Counted from the first letter of the stretch, positions 31,559 to 39,399 are shown. The stretch: DNA of 52,005 nt from Chloroflexota bacterium (GCA_029265085.1 JAJUJY010000011.1:1-52005); one strand, 5' to 3'. The notes: generated from the sequence alone by a model not told the origin. A program made the numbers and translations.

Positions 31559-31592
31559 GTAGAACCTGCTTGCTGGGTCAAGCAGGTTCTAC
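31559..31592. other. Strong palindromic hairpin without T-tract
   Basis: GTAGAACCTGCTTG (31559-31572) pairs perfectly with CAAGCAGGTTCTAC (31579-31592), with a 6-nt loop. No T-run follows on either strand, so it is not a classic terminator. It shares the outer arm TAGAACC/GGTTCTA with the hairpin at 4216-4261. Confidence 0.6.
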
Positions 31593-31700
31593 AGTATATA
31601 TAACCTTTGCCAAACCAAAATGTTAAGCGCAAAACCGGTCCATTTGTGATAAACTCCTGCCTCGGTTGATCCTGATATTTTCTTATAGACGGAGGCAGAC

Positions 31701-32318
31701 GTGCCTGCAGATTTACTGGTAAACACCCTCACTTATTTGGGATTAATTGCCGCGGCCATTTCCGGTGTGATGGAAGCCCGCCGCAAGGACATGGACGTGG
31801 TTGGTGCCTGTGTGGTCGCCTTCATCACTGCGTTAGGCGGCGGCACCCTGCGCGACATGCTGCTGGGCAAATATCCCATCTTCTGGATCGACAACCAGAC
31901 GTTTGCTGTGGTTACCTTTATTGTCTCGCTGGCTACGTTTTATTCATCACGGCTGCTGCGTCTTTCCACCCGCGCCATCTTGATCCCTGATGCAATTGGC
32001 CTGGGCATGTTCAGTATCATCGGCGCAGATGTGGCTCTGGGATCGCACACGCCGTTGTTCGCTGCCGCGCTGATGGGTGTGGTGACCGGTGTATTCGGCG
32101 GCATTCTGCGCGATATCATCTGCAAAGAAATTCCGACCGTCTTTGCCCGCAGCGCACACCTGTATGCCACCTGCTCATTGGCAGGAGCGGTTGTGTATAT
32201 TGGCCTGTTCCGCAGCGGCAGCCCGCAGTCTTTTGCCGCCACCATGGGTTTTTTGACCGTTTTTGGCCTGCGCCTGCTGGCGGTGCGCTACAATTTGCGC
32301 CTGCCGGACCCGTTTTAA
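31701..32318 (+). CDS. Trimeric intracellular cation (TRIC) channel family protein, UPF0126/YadS-like
   Basis: 205 aa, starting at GTG 31701 with GGAGG upstream. It has the two repeated three-helix halves of the UPF0126/TRIC family: LGLIAAAISGVMEARRKDMD...FITALGGGTLRDMLLGK and IGLGMFSIIGADVA...GVFGGILRDIICKEIP. The repeated GGGTLRD/GGILRD motif is diagnostic. Seven membrane helices. Bacterial homologues conduct monovalent cations; amino-acid transport has also been proposed in the family. It stands alone, with a hairpin upstream and the tRNA downstream. Confidence 0.9.
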   Translation: MPADLLVNTLTYLGLIAAAISGVMEARRKDMDVVGACVVAFITALGGGTLRDMLLGKYPIFWIDNQTFAVVTFIVSLATFYSSRLLRLSTRAILIPDAIGLGMFSIIGADVALGSHTPLFAAALMGVVTGVFGGILRDIICKEIPTVFARSAHLYATCSLAGAVVYIGLFRSGSPQSFAATMGFLTVFGLRLLAVRYNLRLPDPF

Positions 32319-32330
32319 TTTGCACGCAAC

Positions 32331-32358
32331 TTGACACGCTCTGACTCTGCGGTATAAT
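32331..32358 (+). promoter_or_regulatory. tRNA promoter
   Basis: TTGACA (32331-32336), a 16-bp spacer and TATAAT (32353-32358). The inferred start is about 7 nt before the mature tRNA end. Confidence 0.85.
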
Positions 32359-32371
32359 ATTTAGGCTTTAC

Positions 32372-32444
32372 GGCTCACTAGCTCAACTGGCAGAGCAATT
32401 GACTCTTAATCAATGGGTTCAGGGTTCGAGTCCCTGGTGAGTCA
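32372..32444 (+). tRNA. tRNA-Lys (anticodon CUU)
   Basis: 73 nt. Acceptor stem GGCTCAC with GTGAGTC (one G-U pair), D arm GCTC/GAGC, anticodon stem ATTGA/TCAAT with loop CTCTTAA (anticodon CTT), variable loop of 5 nt, and T arm CAGGG-TTCGAGT-CCCTG. Discriminator A; CCA is not encoded. Confidence 0.97.
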
Positions 32445-32480
32445 CTACTTCCCCGAGGGGAAAACGCCGAACTCCCTTCA

Positions 32481-32510
32481 AAGCCCGCCTTATCCGCGGG
32501 CTTTTTATTT
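32481..32510 (+). terminator. Intrinsic terminator of the tRNA unit
   Basis: AAGCCCGC (32481-32488) and GCGGGCTT (32496-32503) form an 8-bp stem with a 7-nt loop followed by TTTATTTTATTT. Confidence 0.9.
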
Positions 32511-32513
32511 TAT

Positions 32514-32885
32514 TTATCTCAACACAAACTGCGCCAGCGTCTTCTGAACTCCTTGAATATCCGCGCCGCGCTTAAATTCGCGCTGGATCGGGTTCATGTT
32601 GCCGGAGATGTAAATTTTCAACTCGGCATCCAGATCAAACGTCCCGGCCGTTTCCACCGAGAAATGGCTGATCGATTTATACGGAATCGAGTGATATTCG
32701 GCTTTTTTGCCGGTCACACCCTGTTTATCCACCAGCACCAGACGCTTATCGGTAAAAATAAAATAATCGCGGATAATCCGGAAAGCCTTAACCACCTGCT
32801 CACCGTCCAACAGGATAGTTTCCAAATCCTTTTGCAGTCCCTTGGCATCCACCTCAGATGCATTTCCAAATAAACCTTGCAGCAT
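32514..32885 (-). CDS. PH domain-containing protein (bPH, DUF1696-like)
   Basis: 123 aa from ATG 32885, chosen because GGAGG lies 5 nt before it. One bacterial pleckstrin-homology-like domain: ETILLDGEQVVKAFRIIRDY, FIFTDKRLVLVDKQGVTGKK and the typical EYHSIPYKSISHFSVETAGT. Members are small cytosolic beta-barrel proteins, often ring-forming, of unknown function. The gene is convergent with the tRNA and divergent from the Crp/Fnr gene (71 bp apart). Confidence 0.85.
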   Translation of the reverse strand: MLQGLFGNASEVDAKGLQKDLETILLDGEQVVKAFRIIRDYFIFTDKRLVLVDKQGVTGKKAEYHSIPYKSISHFSVETAGTFDLDAELKIYISGNMNPIQREFKRGADIQGVQKTLAQFVLR

Positions 32886-32956
32886 GACAGCCTCCATGAT
32901 GATGTATTTTGCGAGCTTATTGTATCAGGGATCGTTGGATCGATTACAATTAGTCC

Positions 32957-33679
32957 ATGCCGAGTGAACAGCCCACCCCCGAAACACTGGCCGGATTACG
33001 GTCCACCACCCTTTTTCAAGGTCTTTCAGACCCTGATCTGGCTGCCGTATACCAACAGGCGCAAATCCGCAAAATCGAAAAAGAGGGGTTTTTCTTTTAC
33101 CAGGGAGATCCGGCCGAGCGGATTTTTGTTCTCGTTGAAGGGCGGGTTAAGCTGGCACAGATCACCCCGGATGGGCAGCAAATCCTGCACCGGGTGGCCA
33201 CCGAATGGATACTGTTTGGTGCTGTCGCCCTGGGTCAAGGCGAAACCTACCCCGTCACTGCCCAGGCTGTTGAAGACAGCCGTGCGCTCTGCTGGGCCAA
33301 GCAAACATTGATGGATATGGTGCTGCACATTCCCCAGATGGCGTTAAACGCCATGCAGATGATGGCTTTTCATGTGCAGCAATTTCAAGACCGCTACCGC
33401 GAACTGGCCACCGAACGGGTAGAGCGCCGCCTGGCGCGCACCATTCTGCGCCTTGCTTCGCAAACCGGCAAACGTATTCCCCAGGGGGTTTTGCTGGACT
33501 TCCCACTCACCCGCCAGGATTTGGCCGAAATGTGCGGCACCACCCTCTACACCGTCAGCCGTATCCTCAGCCAGTGGGAAACGCAGGGACTGGTCAGCAC
33601 CGGGCGCGAGAAAGTCATCATCCGCCAGCCGCACGCGCTGGTCAGCCTGGCTGAAGATTTACCCGCTCAAACCAGTTAA
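32957..33679 (+). CDS. Crp/Fnr family transcriptional regulator
   Basis: 240 aa. The cyclic-nucleotide-binding-type beta-roll spans about 18-130 (FFFYQGDPAERIFVLVEGRV), then a dimer helix and a winged helix (about 165-235; LTRQDLAEMCGTTLYTVSRI). No N-terminal Cys cluster, so not a classic Fe-S Fnr. In the recognition helix the residue corresponding to the Fnr/Crp Glu is Tyr (TLYTVSR), while Ser-Arg are kept, in line with an operator that is neither TTGAT nor TGTGA. A TACAAT -10 (32945-32950) ends 6 nt before the ATG and there is no ribosome site, so the mRNA may be leaderless. The probable site TTTGCGC-N2-GCGCAAA lies right after the gene and before the DUF438 gene at 2996. Confidence 0.9.
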   Translation: MPSEQPTPETLAGLRSTTLFQGLSDPDLAAVYQQAQIRKIEKEGFFFYQGDPAERIFVLVEGRVKLAQITPDGQQILHRVATEWILFGAVALGQGETYPVTAQAVEDSRALCWAKQTLMDMVLHIPQMALNAMQMMAFHVQQFQDRYRELATERVERRLARTILRLASQTGKRIPQGVLLDFPLTRQDLAEMCGTTLYTVSRILSQWETQGLVSTGREKVIIRQPHALVSLAEDLPAQTS

Positions 33680-33707
33680 TCCGGCATTCAAGTAACTGTT
33701 CCTCTTC

Positions 33708-33749
33708 TTTGCGCCAGCGCAAAGAAGTTTTTTGCGTTTCCAATACAAT
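33708..33749 (+). promoter_or_regulatory. Perfect Crp/Fnr-type palindrome and promoter of the DUF1858-cupin genes
   Basis: TTTGCGCCAGCGCAAA (33708-33723) is a perfect 7-2-7 palindrome. A TACAAT -10 lies at 33744-33749, so the palindrome centre is near -41 from the inferred start (~33756). The copy at 2913-2928 has the same relation to its -10. Confidence 0.65.
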
Positions 33750-33769
33750 AAAGCTATGGAAATCTTCGG

Positions 33770-34003
33770 ATGAAAACAAAAAGCACACCTTTCCGCACCG
33801 ATCTCAGTATTGCCGAACTGGTCCAGCGCTGGCCGCAAGTAATTCCGGTCTTTTTGCGCCACAAGATGGCCTGCGTGGGTTGTTCGATGGCTGCGTTTGA
33901 AACCGTGGAATCCGCGGCAGAAGTGTACCGGCTAGACCCAGCGGCATTTTCACAAGAAATCCGCCAGGCTGTTGGTTTTGAAACGAACCTAACGGGCAGT
34001 TAA
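33770..34003 (+). CDS. DUF1858 domain protein
   Basis: 77 aa. A single DUF1858 domain: LSIAELVQRWPQVIPVFLRH, then KMACVGCSMAAFETVESAAE, with the CxxC-like C-V-G-C pair of the family. These small proteins are common in anaerobes, alone or fused to DUF438/hemerythrin proteins, and may bind a metal or a cluster; the function is not established. No clear ribosome site before the ATG. It lies 36 bp before the cupin gene and behind the palindrome, so it is probably activated by the neighbouring Crp/Fnr protein. Confidence 0.85.
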   Translation: MKTKSTPFRTDLSIAELVQRWPQVIPVFLRHKMACVGCSMAAFETVESAAEVYRLDPAAFSQEIRQAVGFETNLTGS

Positions 34004-34039
34004 ACCCGCTGTTGAAATCAAGATTAAGGAGAAAACTTT

Positions 34040-34357
34040 ATGGCAGACTACACATTATTTGAAGACCTGCACCAGGCCATTGACACCATCCCAACCGAGA
34101 GCATTGTCAGCCGCACCATCTACCGCGATGAGCAGCTTAAAGCGATTGTGTTTGCTTTTGCCCCCGGGCAAGAACTATCCGAACATACTGCCTCCGTCCC
34201 GGCAATCATCCAGATTTTGGAAGGCGAGTGCGACCTGACGGTGGGGGAGGGCAAACACCAGGGCCGTCCGGGCACCTGGGTGCGCATGCCAGCCAACATG
34301 CCGCACAGCCTGCTGGCACACACCCCCGTGCGCATGTTATTAATTATGCTTTCCTGA
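34040..34357 (+). CDS. Small cupin-domain protein
   Basis: 105 aa, single cupin_2 domain: FAFAPGQELSEHTASVPAII (motif 1, with one clear His), LEGECDLTVGEGKHQGRPGT, and MPANMPHSLLAHTP (motif 2 with His). Similar small cupins accompany DUF1858 and hemerythrin genes in anaerobes and may bind a metal. AAGGAG lies 11 nt before the ATG. Probably co-transcribed with the DUF1858 gene. Confidence 0.85.
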   Translation: MADYTLFEDLHQAIDTIPTESIVSRTIYRDEQLKAIVFAFAPGQELSEHTASVPAIIQILEGECDLTVGEGKHQGRPGTWVRMPANMPHSLLAHTPVRMLLIMLS

Positions 34358-34383
34358 GACAATTTCCGGCGCCCTCTATACAA

Positions 34384-34411
34384 GCCGCGTCTGGGGAATC
34401 CCAGGCGCGGC
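34384..34411. other. Long GC-rich hairpin; rest of the 34358-34660 spacer unassigned
   Basis: GCCGCGTCTGGG (34384-34395) pairs with CCCAGGCGCGGC (34400-34411), 12 bp with one G-T, and a GAAT loop. No T-tract. It may end the cupin transcript or belong to a leader of the chelatase genes. The rest of the 303-bp spacer shows only scattered matches to cobalamin-riboswitch motifs (see rejected items) and a 35-codon chance ORF. Confidence 0.5.
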
Positions 34412-34660
34412 AGTGGTTAACCGGTGATTTACCGCACAACTGTAAATTCCCTTTTTGTCCCTTCATTTTCAAAAGCCAATCAGGATGAATCATCATTCCA
34501 TAATAAAAATGGGGGGGACCCGCAGGGAGAGGGCTGACAAGGCGAATTTTGAGAAATTTATCAATGCCTGTCTCCTGTTTTCTCTCTATGTTGATTCTCT
34601 CTCTCACAAGTGGTAAACTTACCTCGCAAGGTACTTTGCGAACAAGGAAATGATGATCTT

Positions 34661-35761
34661 ATGCCCGTGATTTACCCATTTACCGCAATTGTCGGCCAGG
34701 AACGCATGAAACGTGCGCTCATCCTGAATGCCGTTGAACCAAGAATTGGTGGTGTATTGATCCGTGGAGAACGCGGCACAGCCAAATCGACCGCTGCCCG
34801 CGCTTTAGCTGCCTTGCTGCCGCATGTCAAAGTTGTGCAAGACTGCCGCTTTGGCTGCGATCCAGACAGCCCGCTGACCTGGTGTACCGAATGCCGCGAG
34901 CGAGTGGGTAAGGGTGAAGCATTACCGGTCGGCACACGGGCTACCCCGTTTGTCAATTTACCCATTTCCGCCACCGAAGACCGTGTGGTGGGAACGCTGG
35001 ATATTGAAAAAGCCATTCAAAAAGGTGAGCGCCATTTTGAACCCGGCGTACTGGCGGCTGCAAACCGCGGTTTGCTCTACATTGATGAAGTCAATCTGCT
35101 CGACGATCACGTGGTAGATGTGCTGCTCGATTCAGCCGCAATGGGCATGAATATTATCGAGCGTGAAGGCATTTCCTTTTCCCACCCGGCGCGCTTCATT
35201 CTGGTGGGTACCATGAACCCGGAAGAAGGCGATTTGCGCCCGCAGCTGCTGGACCGTTTTGCACTCTCCGTAGAAATTTACGGCATCCGCGACACACGCG
35301 AACGCGTTACCATTATGGAACGCAATCTCGGCTTTGAAGCCAATGCCGAGCGCTTCCGCGAAGAATGGCTGTCCAAAGAACACGACCTTTCCCAGCAAAT
35401 TGAAAAAGCCCGCCATCTGGTGGGGCAAGTCACCCACACCAGCCGCGATTTACTTTCCATTGCCTCTCTGACTGCCTCGATGAACGTGGACGGCCACCGT
35501 GCCGACCTGGTCATCCTTAAGACCGCCCGCGCCCAGGCTGCTTTTGAAGGCCGCACAGCCATTTCCGGTCGGGATATTGCCCTGGCCGCAGAACTGGCCT
35601 TGCCGCACCGTCTCAAGCGCACTCCCTTCCAGCAGGATGAATTCAGCATGGAAGAATTACAGGACCGCATTGAGCAGCTGCAGGGCGGCAGCACCACCGG
35701 CCGCCGTTCAGAAGAATCAGAACCGGCCTCCGAGGAAGAATCCCGTCAAAAAAAAATTTAA
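34661..35761 (+). CDS. ChlI/BchI-like AAA+ subunit of a metal chelatase
   Basis: 366 aa from ATG 34661 (AAGGAA 11 nt upstream). Mg/Co-chelatase-type AAA+ ATPase: YPFTAIVGQERMKRALILNA, P-loop GERGTAKST (36-44), Cys pairs in CRFGCDP and CTEC (a ChlI-family insert), LLYIDEVNLLDDHVVDVLLD (Walker B), LVGTMNPEEGDLRPQLLDRF (sensor 1). In cobalamin-making bacteria this subunit works with a VWA subunit and CobN to insert cobalt; no CobN is in the window, so the metal is not certain. The reading frame ends in an A9 run immediately before the stop, and the -1 frame continues without a stop into the VWA gene, so a longer ChlD-like fusion is probably also made. Confidence 0.88.
   Translation: MPVIYPFTAIVGQERMKRALILNAVEPRIGGVLIRGERGTAKSTAARALAALLPHVKVVQDCRFGCDPDSPLTWCTECRERVGKGEALPVGTRATPFVNLPISATEDRVVGTLDIEKAIQKGERHFEPGVLAAANRGLLYIDEVNLLDDHVVDVLLDSAAMGMNIIEREGISFSHPARFILVGTMNPEEGDLRPQLLDRFALSVEIYGIRDTRERVTIMERNLGFEANAERFREEWLSKEHDLSQQIEKARHLVGQVTHTSRDLLSIASLTASMNVDGHRADLVILKTARAQAAFEGRTAISGRDIALAAELALPHRLKRTPFQQDEFSMEELQDRIEQLQGGSTTGRRSEESEPASEEESRQKKI
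35732..35761 (+). other. Probable programmed -1 frameshift site
   Basis: A run of nine A (35748-35756) is read CAA AAA AAA ATT TAA in the ChlI frame and contains the -1 heptamer A AAA AAA. The -1 frame has no stop from here to the VWA stop at 36741. A Shine-Dalgarno-like GAGGA (35732-35736) lies 11 nt upstream of the run, as in bacterial -1 sites such as dnaX. The VWA ATG at 35845 has no ribosome site. Transcriptional slippage on A9 would give the same product. Confidence 0.7.
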
Positions 35762-35844
35762 TTGACGGGACGACCAGCGAAGAAACCATCGAACAAGGTC
35801 AGCCGGAGCCTCAACAGCAGGGAAACGTCTTCGACCAACAAAAT

Positions 35845-36741
35845 ATGATCTGGTGGGACGGCGGACAGAAGGTACAGATCGGACAGGCCTTTGACCCGCG
35901 CCGCCTGGATACGCCGCTGGATAAAATGGTGCGCCGTTTTGCCGGACGCCGTTCACGCACGCATACCGAGCGAAAACGCGGGCGTTATATCCAATCGCGC
36001 CCGGCAATGGGCAAACCGGATGACCTGGCCTTTGACGCCACCATCCGTGCCGCAGCTCCCTTTCAAAAACAACGCGGCGCCGAACGCCAGCGGGTAGCTT
36101 TTGCGGTTCACCGCAGCGACTATATGCGCAAAATCCGCGTCCGCCGCGCAGCCAACCTGATTCTCTTCCTGGTGGATGCTTCCTGGTCAATGGCGGTTGC
36201 GGAACGCATGGCCGCCACCAAAGGCGCAATCCTCTCGCTGCTTACCGATGCTTACCAGCGCCGCGACCGGGTTGGTTTAATTGTCTTCCAAAAAAACCGC
36301 GCCACGCTGATCCTGCCGCCGACCAATTCGGTTACGTTAGCTAACCAGGCTTTAATGGACATCCCCGTAGGCGGAAAAACCCCGCTTTCTGCCGGTTTGC
36401 AAATGGCCTATGACGTACTGCACCGTGAAAAATACCTGCATCCAGATGTCATGCCCCTGTTAATCATCCTGACAGACGGCGCAGGGAATGTTGCAATGGG
36501 CCACCTGCCCCCGCAGGAAGAGGCCTACCGCATTGCAGAACGTATTGCCGGAGAGGATATCCACTCCGTGGTAATTAATATGGAACACGTTGCCTTTGAC
36601 CAGGGGCTGGCGCAAGCTCTGGCGGATCACCTGGAAGGACCGTGTTACTCGCTGACCGAACTGAAAGCGGAAAACCTGTACCGGGCAGTGCGGAATGAAA
36701 TGGTTTCTGCACAAAGCGCCAAACCCGCAGCAGGCAGCTAA
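35845..36741 (+). CDS. ChlD-like VWA subunit of a metal chelatase
   Basis: 298 aa if started at ATG 35845; by -1 frameshift at 35748-35756 it would be the C-terminal half of a ~690-aa ChlD-like protein. VWA domain from about 95: MIDAS motif DASWSM, then GGKTPLSAGLQMAYDVL and IILTDGAGNVAMG. The N-terminal ~90 residues are basic (FAGRRSRTHTERKRGRYIQS) and match the linker region of chelatase D subunits. The VWA subunit couples ATP hydrolysis by the ChlI ring to the large chelatase subunit. I infer that the full-length form is the real D subunit and the short ORF is its C-terminus. Confidence 0.85.
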   Translation: MIWWDGGQKVQIGQAFDPRRLDTPLDKMVRRFAGRRSRTHTERKRGRYIQSRPAMGKPDDLAFDATIRAAAPFQKQRGAERQRVAFAVHRSDYMRKIRVRRAANLILFLVDASWSMAVAERMAATKGAILSLLTDAYQRRDRVGLIVFQKNRATLILPPTNSVTLANQALMDIPVGGKTPLSAGLQMAYDVLHREKYLHPDVMPLLIILTDGAGNVAMGHLPPQEEAYRIAERIAGEDIHSVVINMEHVAFDQGLAQALADHLEGPCYSLTELKAENLYRAVRNEMVSAQSAKPAAGS

Positions 36742-36822
36742 TCACGCGCAAGAAAGCCGCAGCGGATTAGACTTGCCAGGGCAAGACGCCCGTGATATCA
36801 TGGTCAGCGTGGAGGAATGCCG

Positions 36823-37224
36823 ATGGCATCCAAGGCCGATCGACGCACGCGAATTCGTTCAATCCTGGTCATCATTATCCTGGCTACCATCCCATGCTAC
36901 TGCCTGGGGTTAATTGTGATGCAAATTGGCCGGGAAGCGACAAAGCCAACGGCCACCCCTACCATTACCCAAACCCTGGCTCCCTCTCAACCTACCCCAA
37001 CCTTAACGGTGACCCCAACGCCGTTTCTATTGCCGTCCACTACCATAACCCCGACGCCAACAACCACGTGGACGCCAACGATCACCTTTACCTTATTTGT
37101 GCCGCCCACGCGCACAAATACCCCCACCTTTACCCCCACAGTGACGGTCCTGCCGCCAAGCGAGACACCGACCATAGTCCCGCCGGCAGATACTCCAACC
37201 CCAACGGATACAGTCTCACCTTAA
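36823..37224 (+). CDS. Membrane-anchored Thr/Pro-rich stalk protein
   Basis: 133 aa from ATG 36823 with GGAGGA 6 nt upstream; an ATG at 36817 is too close to it. After a basic start (ASKADRRTRIR) one membrane helix (ILVIIILATIPCYCLGLIV) is followed by ~90 residues of Thr/Pro-rich sequence (TPTPTTTWTPTITFTL). No folded domain is visible. It probably projects outward from the membrane. Function unknown. It precedes the peptidase operon by 22 bp and may be part of it. Confidence 0.7.
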   Translation: MASKADRRTRIRSILVIIILATIPCYCLGLIVMQIGREATKPTATPTITQTLAPSQPTPTLTVTPTPFLLPSTTITPTPTTTWTPTITFTLFVPPTRTNTPTFTPTVTVLPPSETPTIVPPADTPTPTDTVSP

Positions 37225-37246
37225 TCCTTTTTGGAAAAAACCCAAC

Positions 37247-38314
37247 ATGACCGAATTGAATCCATTTTTGAAAAAACTGATTTCCTTGCCGGGGCTGTCA
37301 GGCTATGAAGCTCCGGTGCGCGAGGCGATTGAAGAAACCTGGCGCCCACTGGTGGATGAACTCAGCGTCAGCAAGCTGGGCAGCCTGCACGGGTTGCGCC
37401 GGGGAACCGGCAGCGATCCGCGTCCGCGCATCTTGCTGTCCGCCCATATGGACGCGATCGGATTGATGGTCACCGGCATCGTAGATGGGCTGCTGCGCTT
37501 CACCGAAATTGGCGGTGTAGATCCGCGCATCCTGCCCGGCCAGCCTGTCACCATCCACGGCCGGCGCGATCTGCCCGGTGTGGTCGTCCAACCACCCGAC
37601 CATCTGCTGCCGCCCGATCTATCCAGCCGCAGCGCGGTTGGGATGGAATATTTATTCATCGACACCGGTTTGCTGCCTGCTGAAGTGGCTGATTTGGTGC
37701 GCATTGGCGACCTAGCCTCCTTTGCCCAGGAACCCATTGAGCTTTCCGGTGATATCCTGGCTGGTCACAGTCTGGATAACCGCGCCTCCATCGCAGCCGT
37801 AACCGCCTGTCTGCAAGAATTGCAGCACATCCGGCATAGTTGGGATGTTTGGGCGGTTGCATCGGTGCAGGAGGAAGAAACCCTGGCAGGTGCATTAACC
37901 TCTCCCTTCTCCATCCGCCCTGACCTGGCCGTTGCCATTGACGTGACCTTTGCCAAAGGCCCGGGTGCCAACGCTGATTACCGCGTGTTTGGATTGGGCA
38001 AAGGGCCAACCCTGGGCTGGGGTCCGAATGTTCACCCGGCTATCTACAAGGCCTTTAAAGCGCTGGCTGAAAAATTAGACATGCCGCACGGCATTGATGT
38101 CATGCCGCGCCATTCCGGCACAGACGCCTATGGAATGCAGATTGTTGCGGAAGGTATCCCGACGATGGTCATCAGCATTCCACTGCGCTATATGCATACC
38201 CCGGTCGAGCTGATCTCGTTCAAAGATATCGCTCGCGCCGGACACCTGTTAGCAGAATTTATTGCTAACCTGGCTCCCGATTTTGTCAATCAGATTCGCT
38301 GGGATGAAGAATAA
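37247..38314 (+). CDS. M42 family metallopeptidase, paralogue 1
   Basis: 355 aa, M42/TET aminopeptidase family. Metal and catalytic motifs: LLSAHMDAIGLM (His and Asp), GHSLDNRASIAAV (bridging Asp), SVQEEETLAGAL (catalytic and metal Glu), VAIDVTF (Asp) and RYMHTPVELI (His). It carries substitutions in several positions relative to the next two copies (for example QEEETLAG rather than QEEVGLRG). TET peptidases form ~12-subunit tetrahedral shells that trim short peptides. Its stop TAA overlaps the next ATG by one base. Confidence 0.88.
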   Translation: MTELNPFLKKLISLPGLSGYEAPVREAIEETWRPLVDELSVSKLGSLHGLRRGTGSDPRPRILLSAHMDAIGLMVTGIVDGLLRFTEIGGVDPRILPGQPVTIHGRRDLPGVVVQPPDHLLPPDLSSRSAVGMEYLFIDTGLLPAEVADLVRIGDLASFAQEPIELSGDILAGHSLDNRASIAAVTACLQELQHIRHSWDVWAVASVQEEETLAGALTSPFSIRPDLAVAIDVTFAKGPGANADYRVFGLGKGPTLGWGPNVHPAIYKAFKALAEKLDMPHGIDVMPRHSGTDAYGMQIVAEGIPTMVISIPLRYMHTPVELISFKDIARAGHLLAEFIANLAPDFVNQIRWDEE

Positions 38315-39399
38315 TGACTGAAAATCCATTCACCCAACCAGTCCCGGCCATCGGCGCCGAGCAAATTGAACTGCTTGAAAAATTATCGAACGCTGTTTCC
38401 GTTTCCGGTGATGAGCGCGAAGTGCGCGCCATCGTATTGGAAGCAGTAAAACCCTACGCAGACGAAGTGAAAGTGGATGCGTTAGGCAATGTGCTGGTTA
38501 CAAAACATGCCAAAAAAGAAGGCGCACTGCGTGTCATGCTGGCCGCCCACATGGACGAAATTGGGTTCATGCTGGTGCAGGATGACGAAGGCGGCCTGTT
38601 CCGCTTTGAAACCGTTGGCGGCATTGATGTACGCAAACTGGTCGGCAAACCCGTTCTGGTCGGTAAAGACCATGTTCCTGGTGTAATTGGTGCTCGCCCG
38701 ATCCACTTCACCACTGCCGAAGAACGCAAATCCGCCATCCCGTTAGAAAGCCTACGCATCGATTTAGGACCGGATGGTTCAGGCAAAGCCAAACCCGGTG
38801 ACCGGGCATCTTTTGCCACCCGCTTCCGCCAGGTTGGTCCCAGCCTGATCGGCAAAGCCCTGGACAACCGCCTGGGCGTGGCCACCTGCATTGAACTGCT
38901 CAAGCATGCCCCGGAAAACGTGGAGCTGCTGGTTGCCTTTACCGTCCAGGAAGAAGTTGGCCTGCGCGGTGCAAAAGTTGCCGCCTATGCCATGAATCCG
39001 GATATCGCCATCGCGATTGATTCCACTCCGGCAAACGACCTGCCCAGTTGGGACGGCGAGGAAAACTCTGCCTATAATACCCACCTCGGTGCCGGTCCAG
39101 CCATCTACATTGCGGACGGCGGCACGTTGTCGGATCCACGCCTGGTGCGCTTCTTGATTGAAACCGCCGAAGCGCAGGGACTGCCGTATCAAATCCGCCA
39201 GCCTGGCGGCGGCACCACCGATGGCAGCGCCATTCACCGCGCTCGCGCCGGTGTCCCCACCGTGTCTGTATCGATCTCCAGCCGGTATGCACACACCTCC
39301 ACACTGATCGCCCGGACAGAAGACTGGCAAAATTCTCTGTCCCTGCTGTATCATGCCCTGCTGCGGCTGTCCCCATCCCTGTTAGAAACTGAACGCTAA
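38314..39399 (+). CDS. M42 family metallopeptidase, paralogue 2
   Basis: 361 aa. Motifs: MLAAHMDEIGFML, GKALDNRLGVATC, TVQEEVGLRGAKVA, IAIDSTP, SSRYAHTSTLI; all five metal or catalytic positions are present. The middle of the chain (HLGAGPAIYIADGGTLSDPR) is the M42 substrate-binding domain. Overlap TAATG with the previous gene implies coupled translation and matched amounts. Likely a cytosolic aminopeptidase; specificity not deducible by eye. Confidence 0.9.
   Translation: MTENPFTQPVPAIGAEQIELLEKLSNAVSVSGDEREVRAIVLEAVKPYADEVKVDALGNVLVTKHAKKEGALRVMLAAHMDEIGFMLVQDDEGGLFRFETVGGIDVRKLVGKPVLVGKDHVPGVIGARPIHFTTAEERKSAIPLESLRIDLGPDGSGKAKPGDRASFATRFRQVGPSLIGKALDNRLGVATCIELLKHAPENVELLVAFTVQEEVGLRGAKVAAYAMNPDIAIAIDSTPANDLPSWDGEENSAYNTHLGAGPAIYIADGGTLSDPRLVRFLIETAEAQGLPYQIRQPGGGTTDGSAIHRARAGVPTVSVSISSRYAHTSTLIARTEDWQNSLSLLYHALLRLSPSLLETER

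Noticed and set aside
34381..34460. Possible cobalamin riboswitch before the chelatase genes
   Set aside because: Short stretches recall the class (CCGCACAACTGTAAA on +, AAAAAGGGAA and ACTGCCGCGCC on -), and the context would fit. But the order and spacing do not match on either strand, GGGAA falls in the loop of a long hairpin, and I find no B12 box. An Infernal search with the cobalamin model would settle it.
34509..34616. 35-codon frame starting MGGTRRERAD in the spacer before the ChlI gene
   Set aside because: No ribosome site, low-complexity start (seven G), and no likeness to a known small protein.
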